A DNA stretch of 35,551 nucleotides, from contig CANROS010000013.1 of NCBI GenBank assembly GCA_947632305.1, positions 1-35,551 of the forward strand, in the 5' to 3' direction. The position numbers and the translations under genes were made by a program. The notes beneath the pieces are model-generated. The model was given only the letters and a program-made list of their open reading frames with translations, was not told the DNA's origin and did not search any database. This stretch comes from an uncultured Paenalcaligenes sp. GTDB lineage: Bacteria; Pseudomonadota; Gammaproteobacteria; Burkholderiales; Burkholderiaceae_B. Below are positions 7,371 to 15,493 of this stretch, in pieces. How positions within the stretch are numbered: the stretch's first letter is position 1; each line of letters opens with the position of its first letter.

Positions 7371-8342
7371 ATGAAAAAAGCATTATGGTTAGCGGCAGCA
7401 TTGGGTTTGAGTCAGAGTGTAGCAGCGCAAGTTCCTGTATTAAATGTAGGGTGGACAGTACCTGGCGAGGAGGCCAAGTACTTGATGATGAAGCACCCTG
7501 AATTGTTTCCAGAGCTAGGGAAGTCATATCGTATTAATTGGACGCAGTTCCAAGGGACTTCTCCTATGGTGCAAGCCATGCGTGCGGGTGTGTTGGATTG
7601 TGCCACCATGGCACCTATGTCTTTGGCCAATGGCTATATCAATAGTGGCCTAGAAAGTTATGTGGTGGCACAACATGTACACGAAGACCCTGACCACTTT
7701 TCGGTGTATTGGGCTGTGAAAGAAGACAGCCCTATTCAAACGGCTGCTGACTTAAAAGGCAAAGTCATAGGCACCAATGCTTATGGCTCAGGGGTGTATT
7801 TTCATATGATTCTTTGGCTTAAAGAGAATGGAATAGACCCTGAAAAAGATGTGCGTATTGTAGAAACCGGCTTTCCCCCTGCAGGTGATGCGATTCGCTC
7901 AGGTCGCATTGATGCCGGACCGATGGCACAGCCGTTTGCTTTGTTGGCAGAGCAGCGAGGTGGCATACGAAAACTATTTGCTTTGTCTGAAGTGCAATCG
8001 CCGCTGGTGCAAGTGATTGAAGGCTGCGAAAAAGGGTTTAGTGATCAGAATCCTGAGTTGATTAAGCAATATGTCCAAGACCTGCAGTCCTCGATGAAAA
8101 TCTTACAAGACGATCTGCCGTTGGCCCTTGAGGTGAATTCTGCCATTACGCGTGGTTCCAAAGATGTTCTAAAAGAGTTTCTTTTTACAGAACAGGACTT
8201 TGCGAGAACGACGACCATGTTGCCTGATTTAGCCTCCATTCAAGAAACGTATGATTTGTATCGTAAAGCTGGGTTTTTAAGCCAAGACTTGGATGTACAG
8301 CAGTTTTACCGTGCGGATTTAGTGGGAGCGGCCAATGATTGA
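7371..8342 (+). CDS. ABC transporter periplasmic substrate-binding protein (NMT1/SsuA/TauA-like)
   Basis: The 323-residue precursor begins with a clear signal peptide (MKKALWLAAALGLSQSVAAQ, cleavage probably near residue 20). The mature part starts with a VLNVGW strand and contains MRAGVLDCATMAPMS, SADLKGK-like and GRIDAG segments typical of binding proteins for sulfonates, taurine, nitrate or thiamine precursors. I chose ATG 7371 because AAGGAG at 7357-7362 is 8 bases upstream; a GTG three codons earlier overlaps that site. Its last 8 bases overlap the ATPase gene. The ligand is not predictable from sequence alone. The two preceding dehydrogenases suggest an organic acid or amino-acid-like molecule, which is inference. 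Confidence 0.9.
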   Translation: MKKALWLAAALGLSQSVAAQVPVLNVGWTVPGEEAKYLMMKHPELFPELGKSYRINWTQFQGTSPMVQAMRAGVLDCATMAPMSLANGYINSGLESYVVAQHVHEDPDHFSVYWAVKEDSPIQTAADLKGKVIGTNAYGSGVYFHMILWLKENGIDPEKDVRIVETGFPPAGDAIRSGRIDAGPMAQPFALLAEQRGGIRKLFALSEVQSPLVQVIEGCEKGFSDQNPELIKQYVQDLQSSMKILQDDLPLALEVNSAITRGSKDVLKEFLFTEQDFARTTTMLPDLASIQETYDLYRKAGFLSQDLDVQQFYRADLVGAAND

Positions 8343-9108
8343 GATTGCCGGTGTCTCAAAGCGCTTTGAAACCAGTCGTGGTCACTCACATTTAGCGCTG
8401 AAGGAAATTGATTTACAAATTAAAAAAGGCGAGTTTGTTTCTATTTTAGGGCCCAGCGGCTGTGGTAAAAGCACGTTGCTTTATATGATAGGTGGGTTTG
8501 AGAGCTGCAGTGAAGGTGAGATACGTATAGAGGGCGAGCGGGTAGAGCGCCCTGGCCCTAAGTGCGGCCCCGTCTTTCAAGAGTACGCGTTGTTCCCGTG
8601 GAAAAGTGTGATTAATAATGTGGCGTATGGCATGCGTGAGCAGGGCGTCCCCAAAGCCGTCGCCTTAGAGCGCGCGAGCCAATGGCTGAGCCGGGTGAAG
8701 TTAAGTGAGTACGCGAACTTTTACCCTAAAGAGCTCTCGGGGGGCATGAAACAGCGGGCGGCTATCGCCAGAACCTTAGCTTATGAACCCGCTGTGCTTT
8801 TAATGGATGAGCCATTTGGCGCTTTGGATGCGCAGACCAAACTCAGTCTGCAAGCCGAGTTGCTGCAGTTGTGGGAGCAGTTACGCAACACAGTCGTATT
8901 TGTGACGCATGGTGTGGATGAAGCGGTGTATTTATCAGATCGTGTCATTGTGTTGAGCGGCTCTCCTGGCGAGGTGCTGGAAATTGTCGATATCGATTTG
9001 CCTAGACCTCGCGTCAGGGCTGATTTGTTAAAAAACAGCGCCTATCAGGACTACGTGATTTATTTGGAAGACTTGTTTTTTAATGGTTTAAAAAGGTCTG
9101 TCTCATGA
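8335..9108 (+). CDS. ABC transporter ATP-binding protein (SsuB/TauB-like)
   Basis: This 257-residue ATPase has Walker A GPSGCGKST (39-47), the Q-loop FQEYALFPW (81-89), the ABC signature LSGGMKQR (134-141), Walker B VLLMDEP with Asp158-Glu159, and the switch His in FVTHGVDEA. The PWKSVINNV segment after the Q-loop is typical of nitrate/sulfonate/taurine importers. It overlaps the binding-protein gene by 8 bases and the first permease by 4 (ATGA), so translation is probably coupled. It would work as a dimer with the two permeases encoded next. Confidence 0.95.
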   Translation: MIEIAGVSKRFETSRGHSHLALKEIDLQIKKGEFVSILGPSGCGKSTLLYMIGGFESCSEGEIRIEGERVERPGPKCGPVFQEYALFPWKSVINNVAYGMREQGVPKAVALERASQWLSRVKLSEYANFYPKELSGGMKQRAAIARTLAYEPAVLLMDEPFGALDAQTKLSLQAELLQLWEQLRNTVVFVTHGVDEAVYLSDRVIVLSGSPGEVLEIVDIDLPRPRVRADLLKNSAYQDYVIYLEDLFFNGLKRSVS

Positions 9109-9866
9109 GCGCTGCCAAACCCAATACCGTCAATGCCTTTTCTTGGTCTGCCGTTTTGGTGGCCGCTATTTTTTTATTTGGATTGTGGTTTGGTGCCGCC
9201 GAATTTTTGCAACTGGATTCTTTTCCCAATCCAGTCGTGGTGCTACAAGAACTGCCAGAGTTCTTGTTGGATAAAAATGCGTGGCTGGCGTTGTTGGCTT
9301 CTTTGGGGCGGATGGCGGTGGCCTATGCCATTGCTTTGGTATTGGCAGTGACGTTGGGTTTAGCGATGGGACGTAGCCGACGTATCTATTGTTTTTTTTA
9401 CCCCATAGTGAGCTTTTTTTATCCCATGCCCAAAGCCGCGTTGATGCCTATTTTGATGTTGTGGTTTGGTTTGGGCAGTTTCTCCAAAGTCTTGGTGATT
9501 GCTCTAGGCGTCAGCCTGCCATTGCTGTTTCACAGTTATATAGGGGCTTTACGGGTAGATCAAAAAATGATTTGGGCGGCAGAAGCCATGGGGATGGGTT
9601 ACTGGAGGCGCTTGTTTAAAATCGTGCTACCCGCGGCGTTACCAGAAATTATGATTGGCTGCCGAGTCGGTATTGTCATGGCATTAATCATTATGGTGTC
9701 GTCAGAGATGATTGCTAGACAACAAGGGATTGGTAATGTGCTGTTTACTGCCTTAGATATGGCGCATTACTCCATGGTGTATTTGGTTATTTTGTTGTTA
9801 GCACTGATTGGGGTGATCTTAGATTGGTTTTTCGAGCTGCTAAGAGATTTCTTTTCTTATGATTAA
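9105..9866 (+). CDS. ABC transporter permease (SsuC/TauC-like), first of two
   Basis: This is an integral inner-membrane protein of 253 residues with about six hydrophobic segments, beginning near residue 12. The cytoplasmic EAA loop reads WAAEAMGMGYWRRLFKIVLP, followed by AALPEIMIGCRVGI, the docking site for the ATPase. The start ATG overlaps the ATPase stop (ATGA at 9105-9108). SsuC/TauC-type importers usually work as a permease homodimer with one permease gene; here a second, different permease follows after 20 bases, so a heterodimeric channel is likely. Confidence 0.92.
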   Translation: MSAAKPNTVNAFSWSAVLVAAIFLFGLWFGAAEFLQLDSFPNPVVVLQELPEFLLDKNAWLALLASLGRMAVAYAIALVLAVTLGLAMGRSRRIYCFFYPIVSFFYPMPKAALMPILMLWFGLGSFSKVLVIALGVSLPLLFHSYIGALRVDQKMIWAAEAMGMGYWRRLFKIVLPAALPEIMIGCRVGIVMALIIMVSSEMIARQQGIGNVLFTALDMAHYSMVYLVILLLALIGVILDWFFELLRDFFSYD

Positions 9867-9886
9867 TTGTACGGTAAAGGAACATA

Positions 9887-10660
9887 ATGCAAAAAATTCA
9901 ATCTAGGGCTTGGCTGGGCGCCAAATCAAAGTGTGTGTTTTTGATTTCTCCCTTGTTGTTATTGACCGTTTGGCAACTGGCGGTGATGCAAGGCTTGGTG
10001 AACGCTCAGTTTTTACCGTCGCCCATTCAAATTGCCGAGCGCACTCTGGAGACCATGTGGCAGAGTCCTGACTTCTTTCATAATTTAGGTGTGACTCTGT
10101 TTCGCCTGTTGGCCGGTTTGGGGTTGGCTATCGTCTTTGGGGTGGGTTTGGGGCTGTTAACTCAGGTGTCGGCTGTGTGGCGTTTTATGATTGGCGGCGT
10201 GGTCAAGATTTTGGCACCTATTCCTAAAATTGCGTTGTATCCGGCCTTGGTGCTGGTTTTAGGTTTTGATCATTCTTCTAAAGTGACGTTGGTGGCTTTA
10301 GATGCCGTTTTCCCTATCTTGATGGCCACTTGGAGTGCGTCCCAAAGTGTAGATAAAAAAATCTTGTGGTCAGCTCAAGCCTTTGGGACTTCGCCAACCC
10401 AGATGACCTACAAAATTTATCTGCCGGCTATTTTGCCAACGGTGCTTGCTGGGATACGAGTCGCTAGTGTCATTGGTTGTGTGGTGGTTTTTTTAGCCGA
10501 AATGATTGCCTCTACCGATGGCTTGGGACATATGCTAACGGTTGCAGCCCGCTCCTACGTTGTGATAGATATGTTTGTGCCCTTGGTTTGGATTTGTGCC
10601 TTAGGGATGGGGCTAAACTATGGCATTGGTAAATTACAACAGTTATTGGGATACAACTAA
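9887..10660 (+). CDS. ABC transporter permease (SsuC/TauC-like), second of two
   Basis: This 257-residue membrane protein resembles the preceding permease in layout. It has about six hydrophobic segments and an EAA loop WSAQAFGTSPTQMTYKIYLP, followed by AILPTVLAGIRVA. A short basic N-terminus precedes the first membrane segment. AAGGA lies 8 bases before the ATG. The two permeases differ clearly in sequence, so they are an old paralogous pair rather than a recent duplication, and probably form the two halves of one importer. The stop TAA is immediately followed by the GTG of the regulator gene. Confidence 0.92.
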   Translation: MQKIQSRAWLGAKSKCVFLISPLLLLTVWQLAVMQGLVNAQFLPSPIQIAERTLETMWQSPDFFHNLGVTLFRLLAGLGLAIVFGVGLGLLTQVSAVWRFMIGGVVKILAPIPKIALYPALVLVLGFDHSSKVTLVALDAVFPILMATWSASQSVDKKILWSAQAFGTSPTQMTYKIYLPAILPTVLAGIRVASVIGCVVVFLAEMIASTDGLGHMLTVAARSYVVIDMFVPLVWICALGMGLNYGIGKLQQLLGYN

Positions 10661-11110
10661 GTGAGTGTGAACTATACCGGTCACGAGGCATTTTTGCCTT
10701 ATTTGTTGAATCGCACTACCGCGGCGTTAAATGTGGATTTTCAATTGTATTTGCGCAGAAATGGCTTAACACTACTGCACTGGCGTGTTTTGGCTTTCTT
10801 AAATGAGCACGACGGATTAGGTGTGAGTGCTCTTGCAATAAAAACAGATTCGGATCAAGCCACGTTATCTAGGGCTTTAATGGTGTTACAAAAAAATGGG
10901 CTGATTGACCGGCGTGCCTGCGAGCTAGACCAACGTGGCGTTAATATTCACCTTTTGCCACTGGGGCGCGAGATGTTTCAGAAAGTGCTACCAGTGGCTT
11001 GGGAGCTGCACCAGTGCGCGATGCAAGGTTTTTCTGATCAGGAGCTTTTGTTGTTTAATCAGTTCTTAAATCGAGTCCATAAAAATGTCTCAAAAAAACC
11101 TCATTTTTAA
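10661..11110 (+). CDS. MarR-family transcriptional regulator
   Basis: This 149-residue protein has the MarR winged-helix arrangement: LTLLHWRVLAFLNEHDGLGVSALA, then the recognition helix (DQATLSRALMVLQKNGLIDR) and a wing (RACELDQRGVNIHLLPLGRE). The family usually represses nearby catabolic or efflux genes until a small, often aromatic, ligand binds. The GTG start directly abuts the stop of the second permease and only a weak GGGA precedes it, so low-level coupled translation is likely; GTG 10667 is an alternative start. The perfect palindrome at 5243-5266 at the head of this operon is the obvious candidate operator. Confidence 0.9.
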   Translation: MSVNYTGHEAFLPYLLNRTTAALNVDFQLYLRRNGLTLLHWRVLAFLNEHDGLGVSALAIKTDSDQATLSRALMVLQKNGLIDRRACELDQRGVNIHLLPLGREMFQKVLPVAWELHQCAMQGFSDQELLLFNQFLNRVHKNVSKKPHF

Positions 11111-11219
11111 GTCCAAGTCGCTCTTTCTACTGGAATATACCTAAACGATAGGGTGGTTAAAGCCCCCCATACTATGCTAATCTGTCAGCTTATCGTCAGT
11201 TTTATTACTACGCTGTTTA

Positions 11220-11237
11220 GGGTGGAAACTACCACCC
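11220..11237 (+). promoter_or_regulatory. Leader hairpin just upstream of the Tim44-domain gene
   Basis: GGGTGG (11220-11225) and CCACCC (11232-11237) form a perfect 6-bp GC-rich stem with loop AAACTA. It ends 3 bases before the GGAG ribosome site (11241-11244) of the next gene. It has no T-run, so it is not an intrinsic terminator. It could affect translation or mRNA stability; the effect is unproven. GGGTGG also occurs at 11151-11156. Confidence 0.35.
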
Positions 11238-11250
11238 ACAGGAGTTTTTC

Positions 11251-12234
11251 ATGATTTCTAAGCGTTTAGCTCGTTTTGCAGCTGTCGCGGTGTTGGCTTT
11301 TTCTACTTTATCGATGACTTTGGTTTCTTTCGAAGCTGAAGCGCGCCGTATGGGTGGAGGTAAAAGCTTTGGTCGTCAGTCATCTAATGTTATGCAACAG
11401 CGTCAAGCCGTACAGCCGCCTGCAGCGACTACTACGAATCGCAGTGGCGCAACGCCGGCTAATGCTAGTGCTGCGAGCGGTGCCGCTGCGGCTCAGTCTC
11501 GCTCTGGTTTCTCGCGCTTTTTAGGCCCTATCGCTGGTATTGCAGCAGGTTTGGGTATTGCGGCTTTGTTATCTAGTTTAGGTCTAGGTGGCGCACTGCT
11601 CGAGGCCTTGTCCAGTGCCTTGTTGATCGGTCTAGTGATTCTAGCCGTGGTTTTTGTGGTACGACGTTTGCGTGGTGGTGGCGCTCGTCCAGCCGCGCAG
11701 TCCGCAGGTCAAGCTTCACCTATGTACCGCGAATCTACGCCGCAGATGCCAGCTCGCCCCGAGGTTTCTACCTCGCAGACGCCTAACAGCACTTTCCAGA
11801 CGGATACGGTTCAGTCCAGTGCGGCCCAGCCCACTCAACCCATCGATCCTTCTTGGTTTATTCCCGATGATTTCGATATCACCAGTTTCTTAAATGGCGC
11901 CAAACAACAGTTCCGTCATATCCAAGAACTCTGGGATCAGGGCAACCCGGCTGCGCTTAACGAGTACCTCACAGACGATCTTCTTAAAGAGCTGACTCCT
12001 GAGATTCTAGCTCGCGAAGGTGCTCAAAATACACAGATTGTGTTGTTAAATGCCGAACTTTTAGGCATTGAAAAAGTAGCAGATGGTCACTTGGCTAGCG
12101 TGCGCTACTCCGGTATGTTGCGCGAGGATCCCAACTCCGACGCCTTTAGCTTCGAAGAAGTCTGGAACCTCTACAAAGCCGATGGTTCTGGTTGGTTATT
12201 AGCTGGTATCCAGCAAATCAACTCGAATGACTAA
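11251..12234 (+). CDS. Tim44-like domain membrane protein
   Basis: This 327-residue protein starts with a hydrophobic signal-like segment (residues 8-29), followed by ARRMGGGKSFGRQS, a junction characteristic of the betaproteobacterial Tim44-domain family. A low-complexity Ala/Ser/Gln/Thr-rich stretch, one or two glycine-rich hydrophobic segments (about 88-137), a proline/serine linker, and a C-terminal Tim44/TIM-like domain (about 205-325) follow. The mitochondrial homologue tethers import motors; the bacterial function is not established. It is followed by ubiJ and ubiB, an arrangement I regard as common in related genomes. GGAG lies 6 bases before ATG. Confidence 0.85.
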   Translation: MISKRLARFAAVAVLAFSTLSMTLVSFEAEARRMGGGKSFGRQSSNVMQQRQAVQPPAATTTNRSGATPANASAASGAAAAQSRSGFSRFLGPIAGIAAGLGIAALLSSLGLGGALLEALSSALLIGLVILAVVFVVRRLRGGGARPAAQSAGQASPMYRESTPQMPARPEVSTSQTPNSTFQTDTVQSSAAQPTQPIDPSWFIPDDFDITSFLNGAKQQFRHIQELWDQGNPAALNEYLTDDLLKELTPEILAREGAQNTQIVLLNAELLGIEKVADGHLASVRYSGMLREDPNSDAFSFEEVWNLYKADGSGWLLAGIQQINSND

Positions 12235-12286
12235 TGTGTAGCTCTACGGGTTAAACTAAGGCTTTATTCCAATATGTAGGTGGACT

Positions 12287-12931
12287 GTGTCTTTGCCAAC
12301 CCTTTTTGCTTCACTGCCGTTACCAGCAGCATTGCGCCCCACTGCCGTTGTAGTGCGGGCGCTTAATGCTGTCTTAAGCCGCGAGCCTTGGGCTCAGCAG
12401 CGTTTGGCTCAGTATGCAGGGCGCACCATAAAATGCACTTTGGGTGCTTTGCCTTTTTCACTGAGCTTAACGCACACAGGCACGTTAAGCCTTAGTGATC
12501 CAGCCATTGTTGCTGACGTAGAGCTAAGCATCCCTAGCCAGCATCTCAGTCAGCTACCCACCGCCTTATCTAGTTCTAATCCTGATGCGGTCCTTGCTTT
12601 GGTGCACATCCAGGGGGATGCAGGCATGGCCAATGCGGTCGCTCAGGTTGCAACGCAGTTACGGTTTGACCCCGAGGCCGAGATTGCACGCTTTACAGGT
12701 GATTTAATTGCTGTACGCTTAGTCGCCACCATTAAACAGTTGATGCGTTCTGGTCGTCGTAGCGCACAGCATCTAGAGGCCAATATGGCAGAGTTTTTGG
12801 GCGAAGAAAGTGGCGTTTTAGTTAGCCGAGACTATTTAGCGCTTTGGCAAGACCAATTACATCAATTGGAACATCAACTACACGCTTTAGAGCAGCGCAC
12901 TGCGCGTTTGGCTCTGCCCACACAAGGATAA
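12287..12931 (+). CDS. ubiJ: Ubiquinone biosynthesis accessory factor UbiJ (SCP2 domain)
   Basis: This 214-residue protein has an SCP2-type lipid-binding domain in its N-terminal part (about 25-125, including LGALPFSLSLTHTGTLSLSD) and a helical C-terminal tail with a coiled-coil-like LHQLEHQLHALEQRTARL. UbiJ binds lipid intermediates and assembles, with UbiK, the soluble complex of late ubiquinone hydroxylases and methylases. The assignment rests on this layout and on ubiB starting 3 bases downstream. The start is GTG 12287, with a weak AGGTGGA just before it. Confidence 0.85.
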   Translation: MSLPTLFASLPLPAALRPTAVVVRALNAVLSREPWAQQRLAQYAGRTIKCTLGALPFSLSLTHTGTLSLSDPAIVADVELSIPSQHLSQLPTALSSSNPDAVLALVHIQGDAGMANAVAQVATQLRFDPEAEIARFTGDLIAVRLVATIKQLMRSGRRSAQHLEANMAEFLGEESGVLVSRDYLALWQDQLHQLEHQLHALEQRTARLALPTQG

Positions 12932-12934
12932 ACG

Positions 12935-14488
12935 ATGCTTAGAGTCAATCGCTTTATCTTTATTATGTGTGTGGTGCTGAAATACCGTTTAGACGAGCTG
13001 GTTTTATCTAGCATTCGGCACCCGTGGGCTGCGCGTTTATTGCGCTGGATTCGTTTGGGTAGCAAACCCAAACATAGCCGTGGGGTACGTTTGCGTTTAG
13101 CCCTCGAGTCTTTAGGTCCGGTATTTGTGAAATTTGGCCAAGTCTTGTCTACACGGCGAGATTTAATTCCGGCCGATGTGGCTGCCGAATTAGCGTTGCT
13201 TCAAGACCGGGTGCCTCCTTTCCCCTCCGAGTTAGCGGCTAAAGCCGTAGAAAAAGCATTGGGTGCTTCGCCTCATGTTATTTTTAAACACTTCGAGATA
13301 GACCCCGTAGCCTCGGCCTCTATTGCCCAAGTCCATTTTGCTATTTTGCATGACGGTCGTGAGGCAGCGGTAAAGGTACTGCGCCCAGGCATGCGCGAGA
13401 TCATCGACAAAGACTTGGCCTTAATGCGAACCTTTGCTAATTTAGCGCATCGCTTAATGGCAGATGCACGTCGATTGCGTCCGCGCGAGGTGGTGGCTGA
13501 GTTCGAGAAATACTTGCACGATGAGCTGGATTTAATCCGAGAGGCCTCTAACTGCAGTCAGTTGCGTCGTAATTTCTCTGCAGAATCCGGGCGCGCAGAA
13601 CTTTTGATCGTGCCAGAGGTCTATTGGGATTACTGCGCCACGAATGTCTTGACCATGCAACGCATGAAAGGCATTCCTGTTAGCCAAATCGATAGATTGA
13701 TTGAGGCCGGGGTAGATCTAAAAGATGTGGCTCGCAAAGGGGTTGAGATTTTCTTTAGTCAGGTGTTTAGCGATGGTTTTTTCCACGCTGATATGCACCC
13801 TGGCAATATTTACGTCTCAGATAACCCTGACACCTTAGGGCGTTATATTGCTTTGGATTTTGGTATTGTGGGTTCGTTGTCTGAATTCGACAAAAACTAC
13901 TTAGCACAAAATTTCTTGGCTTTTTTTCAACGAGATTACAGACGAGTGGCCCAGCTCCATATAGAATCAGGCTGGGTCCCCCCTGATACGCGTGAAGAAG
14001 AGCTAGAAGGGGCAGTACGGGCGGTTTGCGAGCCTTACTTTGACAGACCCTTGTCGCAAATTTCGCTGGGACAAGTCTTATTGCGCTTGTTCCAAACATC
14101 TAGACGTTTTAATGTGGAAATTCAGCCGCAATTAGTGCTGTTACAAAAAACATTGTTAAACGTCGAAGGGATGGGGCGAGACCTAGATCCTGAGCTTGAT
14201 TTATGGGATACCGCTAAACCCTATTTAGAAAACTGGATGCGGCAACGTATTGGTATACAGGGTTTAAAACAGCGTATGTCCCAAGAAGCCGGGCAGTGGT
14301 CTCAGATGCTTCCGCAGATACCGCGTTTGGTATTTGAAACGCTAAACAGACCCGATCAAACGCCACAAATGCAGCAAGAGCTGCGCTTGTTACGACAGGC
14401 ACAACAGCAACAAAATAGATTATTAGCTGTGTTGTGCGGAGTCTTGGCCGTGGCGATAGTGGTTGGTCTATGGGCACTGATGCGCTGA
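12935..14488 (+). CDS. ubiB: UbiB, atypical kinase/ATPase required for ubiquinone biosynthesis
   Basis: This 517-residue member of the ABC1/ADCK/UbiB family has the hallmark KFGQVLSTR segment (KxGQ motif), ASIAQVHFA replacing the glycine-rich kinase loop, Lys in [22 protein letters not shown] as catalytic loop and DFGIVG as metal-binding motif. A C-terminal hydrophobic helix ([20 protein letters not shown]) anchors it to the inner membrane. UbiB proteins have ATPase activity and are thought to help deliver membrane-bound ubiquinone precursors. The gene follows ubiJ by 3 bases. A strong hairpin overlaps its stop codon. Confidence 0.96.
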   Translation: MLRVNRFIFIMCVVLKYRLDELVLSSIRHPWAARLLRWIRLGSKPKHSRGVRLRLALESLGPVFVKFGQVLSTRRDLIPADVAAELALLQDRVPPFPSELAAKAVEKALGASPHVIFKHFEIDPVASASIAQVHFAILHDGREAAVKVLRPGMREIIDKDLALMRTFANLAHRLMADARRLRPREVVAEFEKYLHDELDLIREASNCSQLRRNFSAESGRAELLIVPEVYWDYCATNVLTMQRMKGIPVSQIDRLIEAGVDLKDVARKGVEIFFSQVFSDGFFHADMHPGNIYVSDNPDTLGRYIALDFGIVGSLSEFDKNYLAQNFLAFFQRDYRRVAQLHIESGWVPPDTREEELEGAVRAVCEPYFDRPLSQISLGQVLLRLFQTSRRFNVEIQPQLVLLQKTLLNVEGMGRDLDPELDLWDTAKPYLENWMRQRIGIQGLKQRMSQEAGQWSQMLPQIPRLVFETLNRPDQTPQMQQELRLLRQAQQQQNRLLAVLCGVLAVAIVVGLWALMR

Positions 14489-14520
14489 TGGCATCCATCA
14501 GCCACAGTGCCAGCAGCTTT
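14473..14520 (+). terminator. Candidate terminator overlapping the ubiB stop codon
   Basis: GCTGATGG (14484-14491), loop CAT and CCATCAGC (14495-14502) form a perfect 8-bp hairpin that includes the TGA stop. An outer stem GGCACTG (14473-14479) with CAGTGCC (14505-14511) encloses it. AGCAGCTTTG follows, so the T-run is short. The strong stem favours termination or 3'-end stabilisation, but release efficiency is uncertain. Confidence 0.5.
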
Positions 14521-14530
14521 GTTATTAACT

Positions 14531-14579
14531 CAAGTATTAGATATTTATACAACGTTTTGGTGACCGCACCTAATACTTG
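14531..14579 (+). repeat. Separated 10-bp inverted repeat upstream of the diiron protein gene
   Basis: CAAGTATTAG (14531-14540) and CTAATACTTG (14570-14579) are exact reverse complements, 29 bases apart. A smaller inverted repeat GGTGACCGCACC lies inside at 14559-14570. The block sits in the 149-base gap between ubiB and the next gene, where a promoter is expected. It could be a pair of regulator half-sites; no function is shown. Confidence 0.4.
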
Positions 14580-14637
14580 TCATGCGGTGGTGTAAGCATT
14601 GTGTCTTGTTACCACGCCTAGATTCATAAGGATGACT

Positions 14638-15492
14638 ATGCTTTACCCAGAACTCTTTAAATCCATGGAAGCCGTTCGTTGGAACATGGCACACGATATT
14701 CCTTGGGACGAGTTTGATGGTAGTAAGCTAACTGACGAGCAAGCTTACACCATTAAAATGAATGCCATTACTGAATGGGCAGCTTTGCCTGCCACAGAAA
14801 TGTTCATGCGTGATAACCGCGATGATAGTGATTTTTGTGCATTTATGTCAGTGTGGTTTTTCGAAGAGCAAAAACACTCTTTGGTTCTGATTGAGTACTT
14901 GCGACGTTTTCGTCCCGAGCTAGTTCCTACCGAAGAAGAACTCCATAATGTACGTTTTGATTTTGACCCCGCACCTGCTATGGAAACCCTCATGCTGCAT
15001 TTTTGTGGGGAAATTCGTTTAAATCACTGGTACCGCCGTGCGGCAGATTGGCACACCGAACCGGTAATTAAAACGATTTATCAGATTGTGGCTCAGGATG
15101 AAGCCCGCCATGCTGGAGCATATCTACGTTATATGCGTCGTGCTTTAAAATTAGGTGGCACCGAAGAGTCCGAATTAGAAACTCGTTTGGCTTTTTCAAA
15201 AATTGGCGTTTTGATGGCATCAGCCCATCGTACCGCTCAAGCGCTACACCCTACCAACTTGCACGTTAACAAAGACATGTTCCCTAACGATACGGTGCAA
15301 TCCAAACTGCCTTCACCGGGTTGGTTAGAAAACTGGCTTGATAACCAAATTCGTTTTGATAAAGAATGGGAAGGCCGTGTTAGCACGCGTATTTTGCATA
15401 ACATGTCATTGTTAATGGGCGAGAGCTTTGAAACGGCTTCTGCCTTGAACCGTTACCGTAAAGAGCTTTCTAGACAGCTCGTGACACCGTAA
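14638..15492 (+). CDS. Ferritin-like diiron protein, function unknown
   Basis: This 284-residue helical protein carries two metal-binding helix pairs: Glu54 or Glu46 with Glu77-x-x-His80 (FFEEQKHS), and Glu125 with Glu155-x-x-His158 (QDEARHAGAY). The pattern is that of ferritin-like diiron oxygenases and acyl-ACP-desaturase-like proteins, so it probably binds a carboxylate-bridged diiron centre. The substrate is unknown. Its place after ubiJ-ubiB invites the idea of a hydroxylase, but nothing in the sequence shows that. I chose ATG 14638 because AAGGA (14628-14632) is at the right distance; an upstream in-frame TTG at 14599 and ATG 14632 fit less well. The rfaE2 gene follows after one base. 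Confidence 0.75.
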   Translation: MLYPELFKSMEAVRWNMAHDIPWDEFDGSKLTDEQAYTIKMNAITEWAALPATEMFMRDNRDDSDFCAFMSVWFFEEQKHSLVLIEYLRRFRPELVPTEEELHNVRFDFDPAPAMETLMLHFCGEIRLNHWYRRAADWHTEPVIKTIYQIVAQDEARHAGAYLRYMRRALKLGGTEESELETRLAFSKIGVLMASAHRTAQALHPTNLHVNKDMFPNDTVQSKLPSPGWLENWLDNQIRFDKEWEGRVSTRILHNMSLLMGESFETASALNRYRKELSRQLVTP

Positions 15493-15493
15493 T

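Noticed and set aside
7189-7527. A 112-codon open frame on the minus strand
   Set aside because: It lies opposite two well-supported forward genes, has no recognisable family and no ribosome site, so it is a by-product of their codon use. The same holds for similar antisense frames, for example 13767-14099, 26508-26951 and 33189-33602.
9133-9619. Two overlapping forward open frames inside the first permease gene
   Set aside because: They are in another frame of a clear membrane-protein gene and are rich in Trp/Cys or lack any domain, typical of shifted reading.
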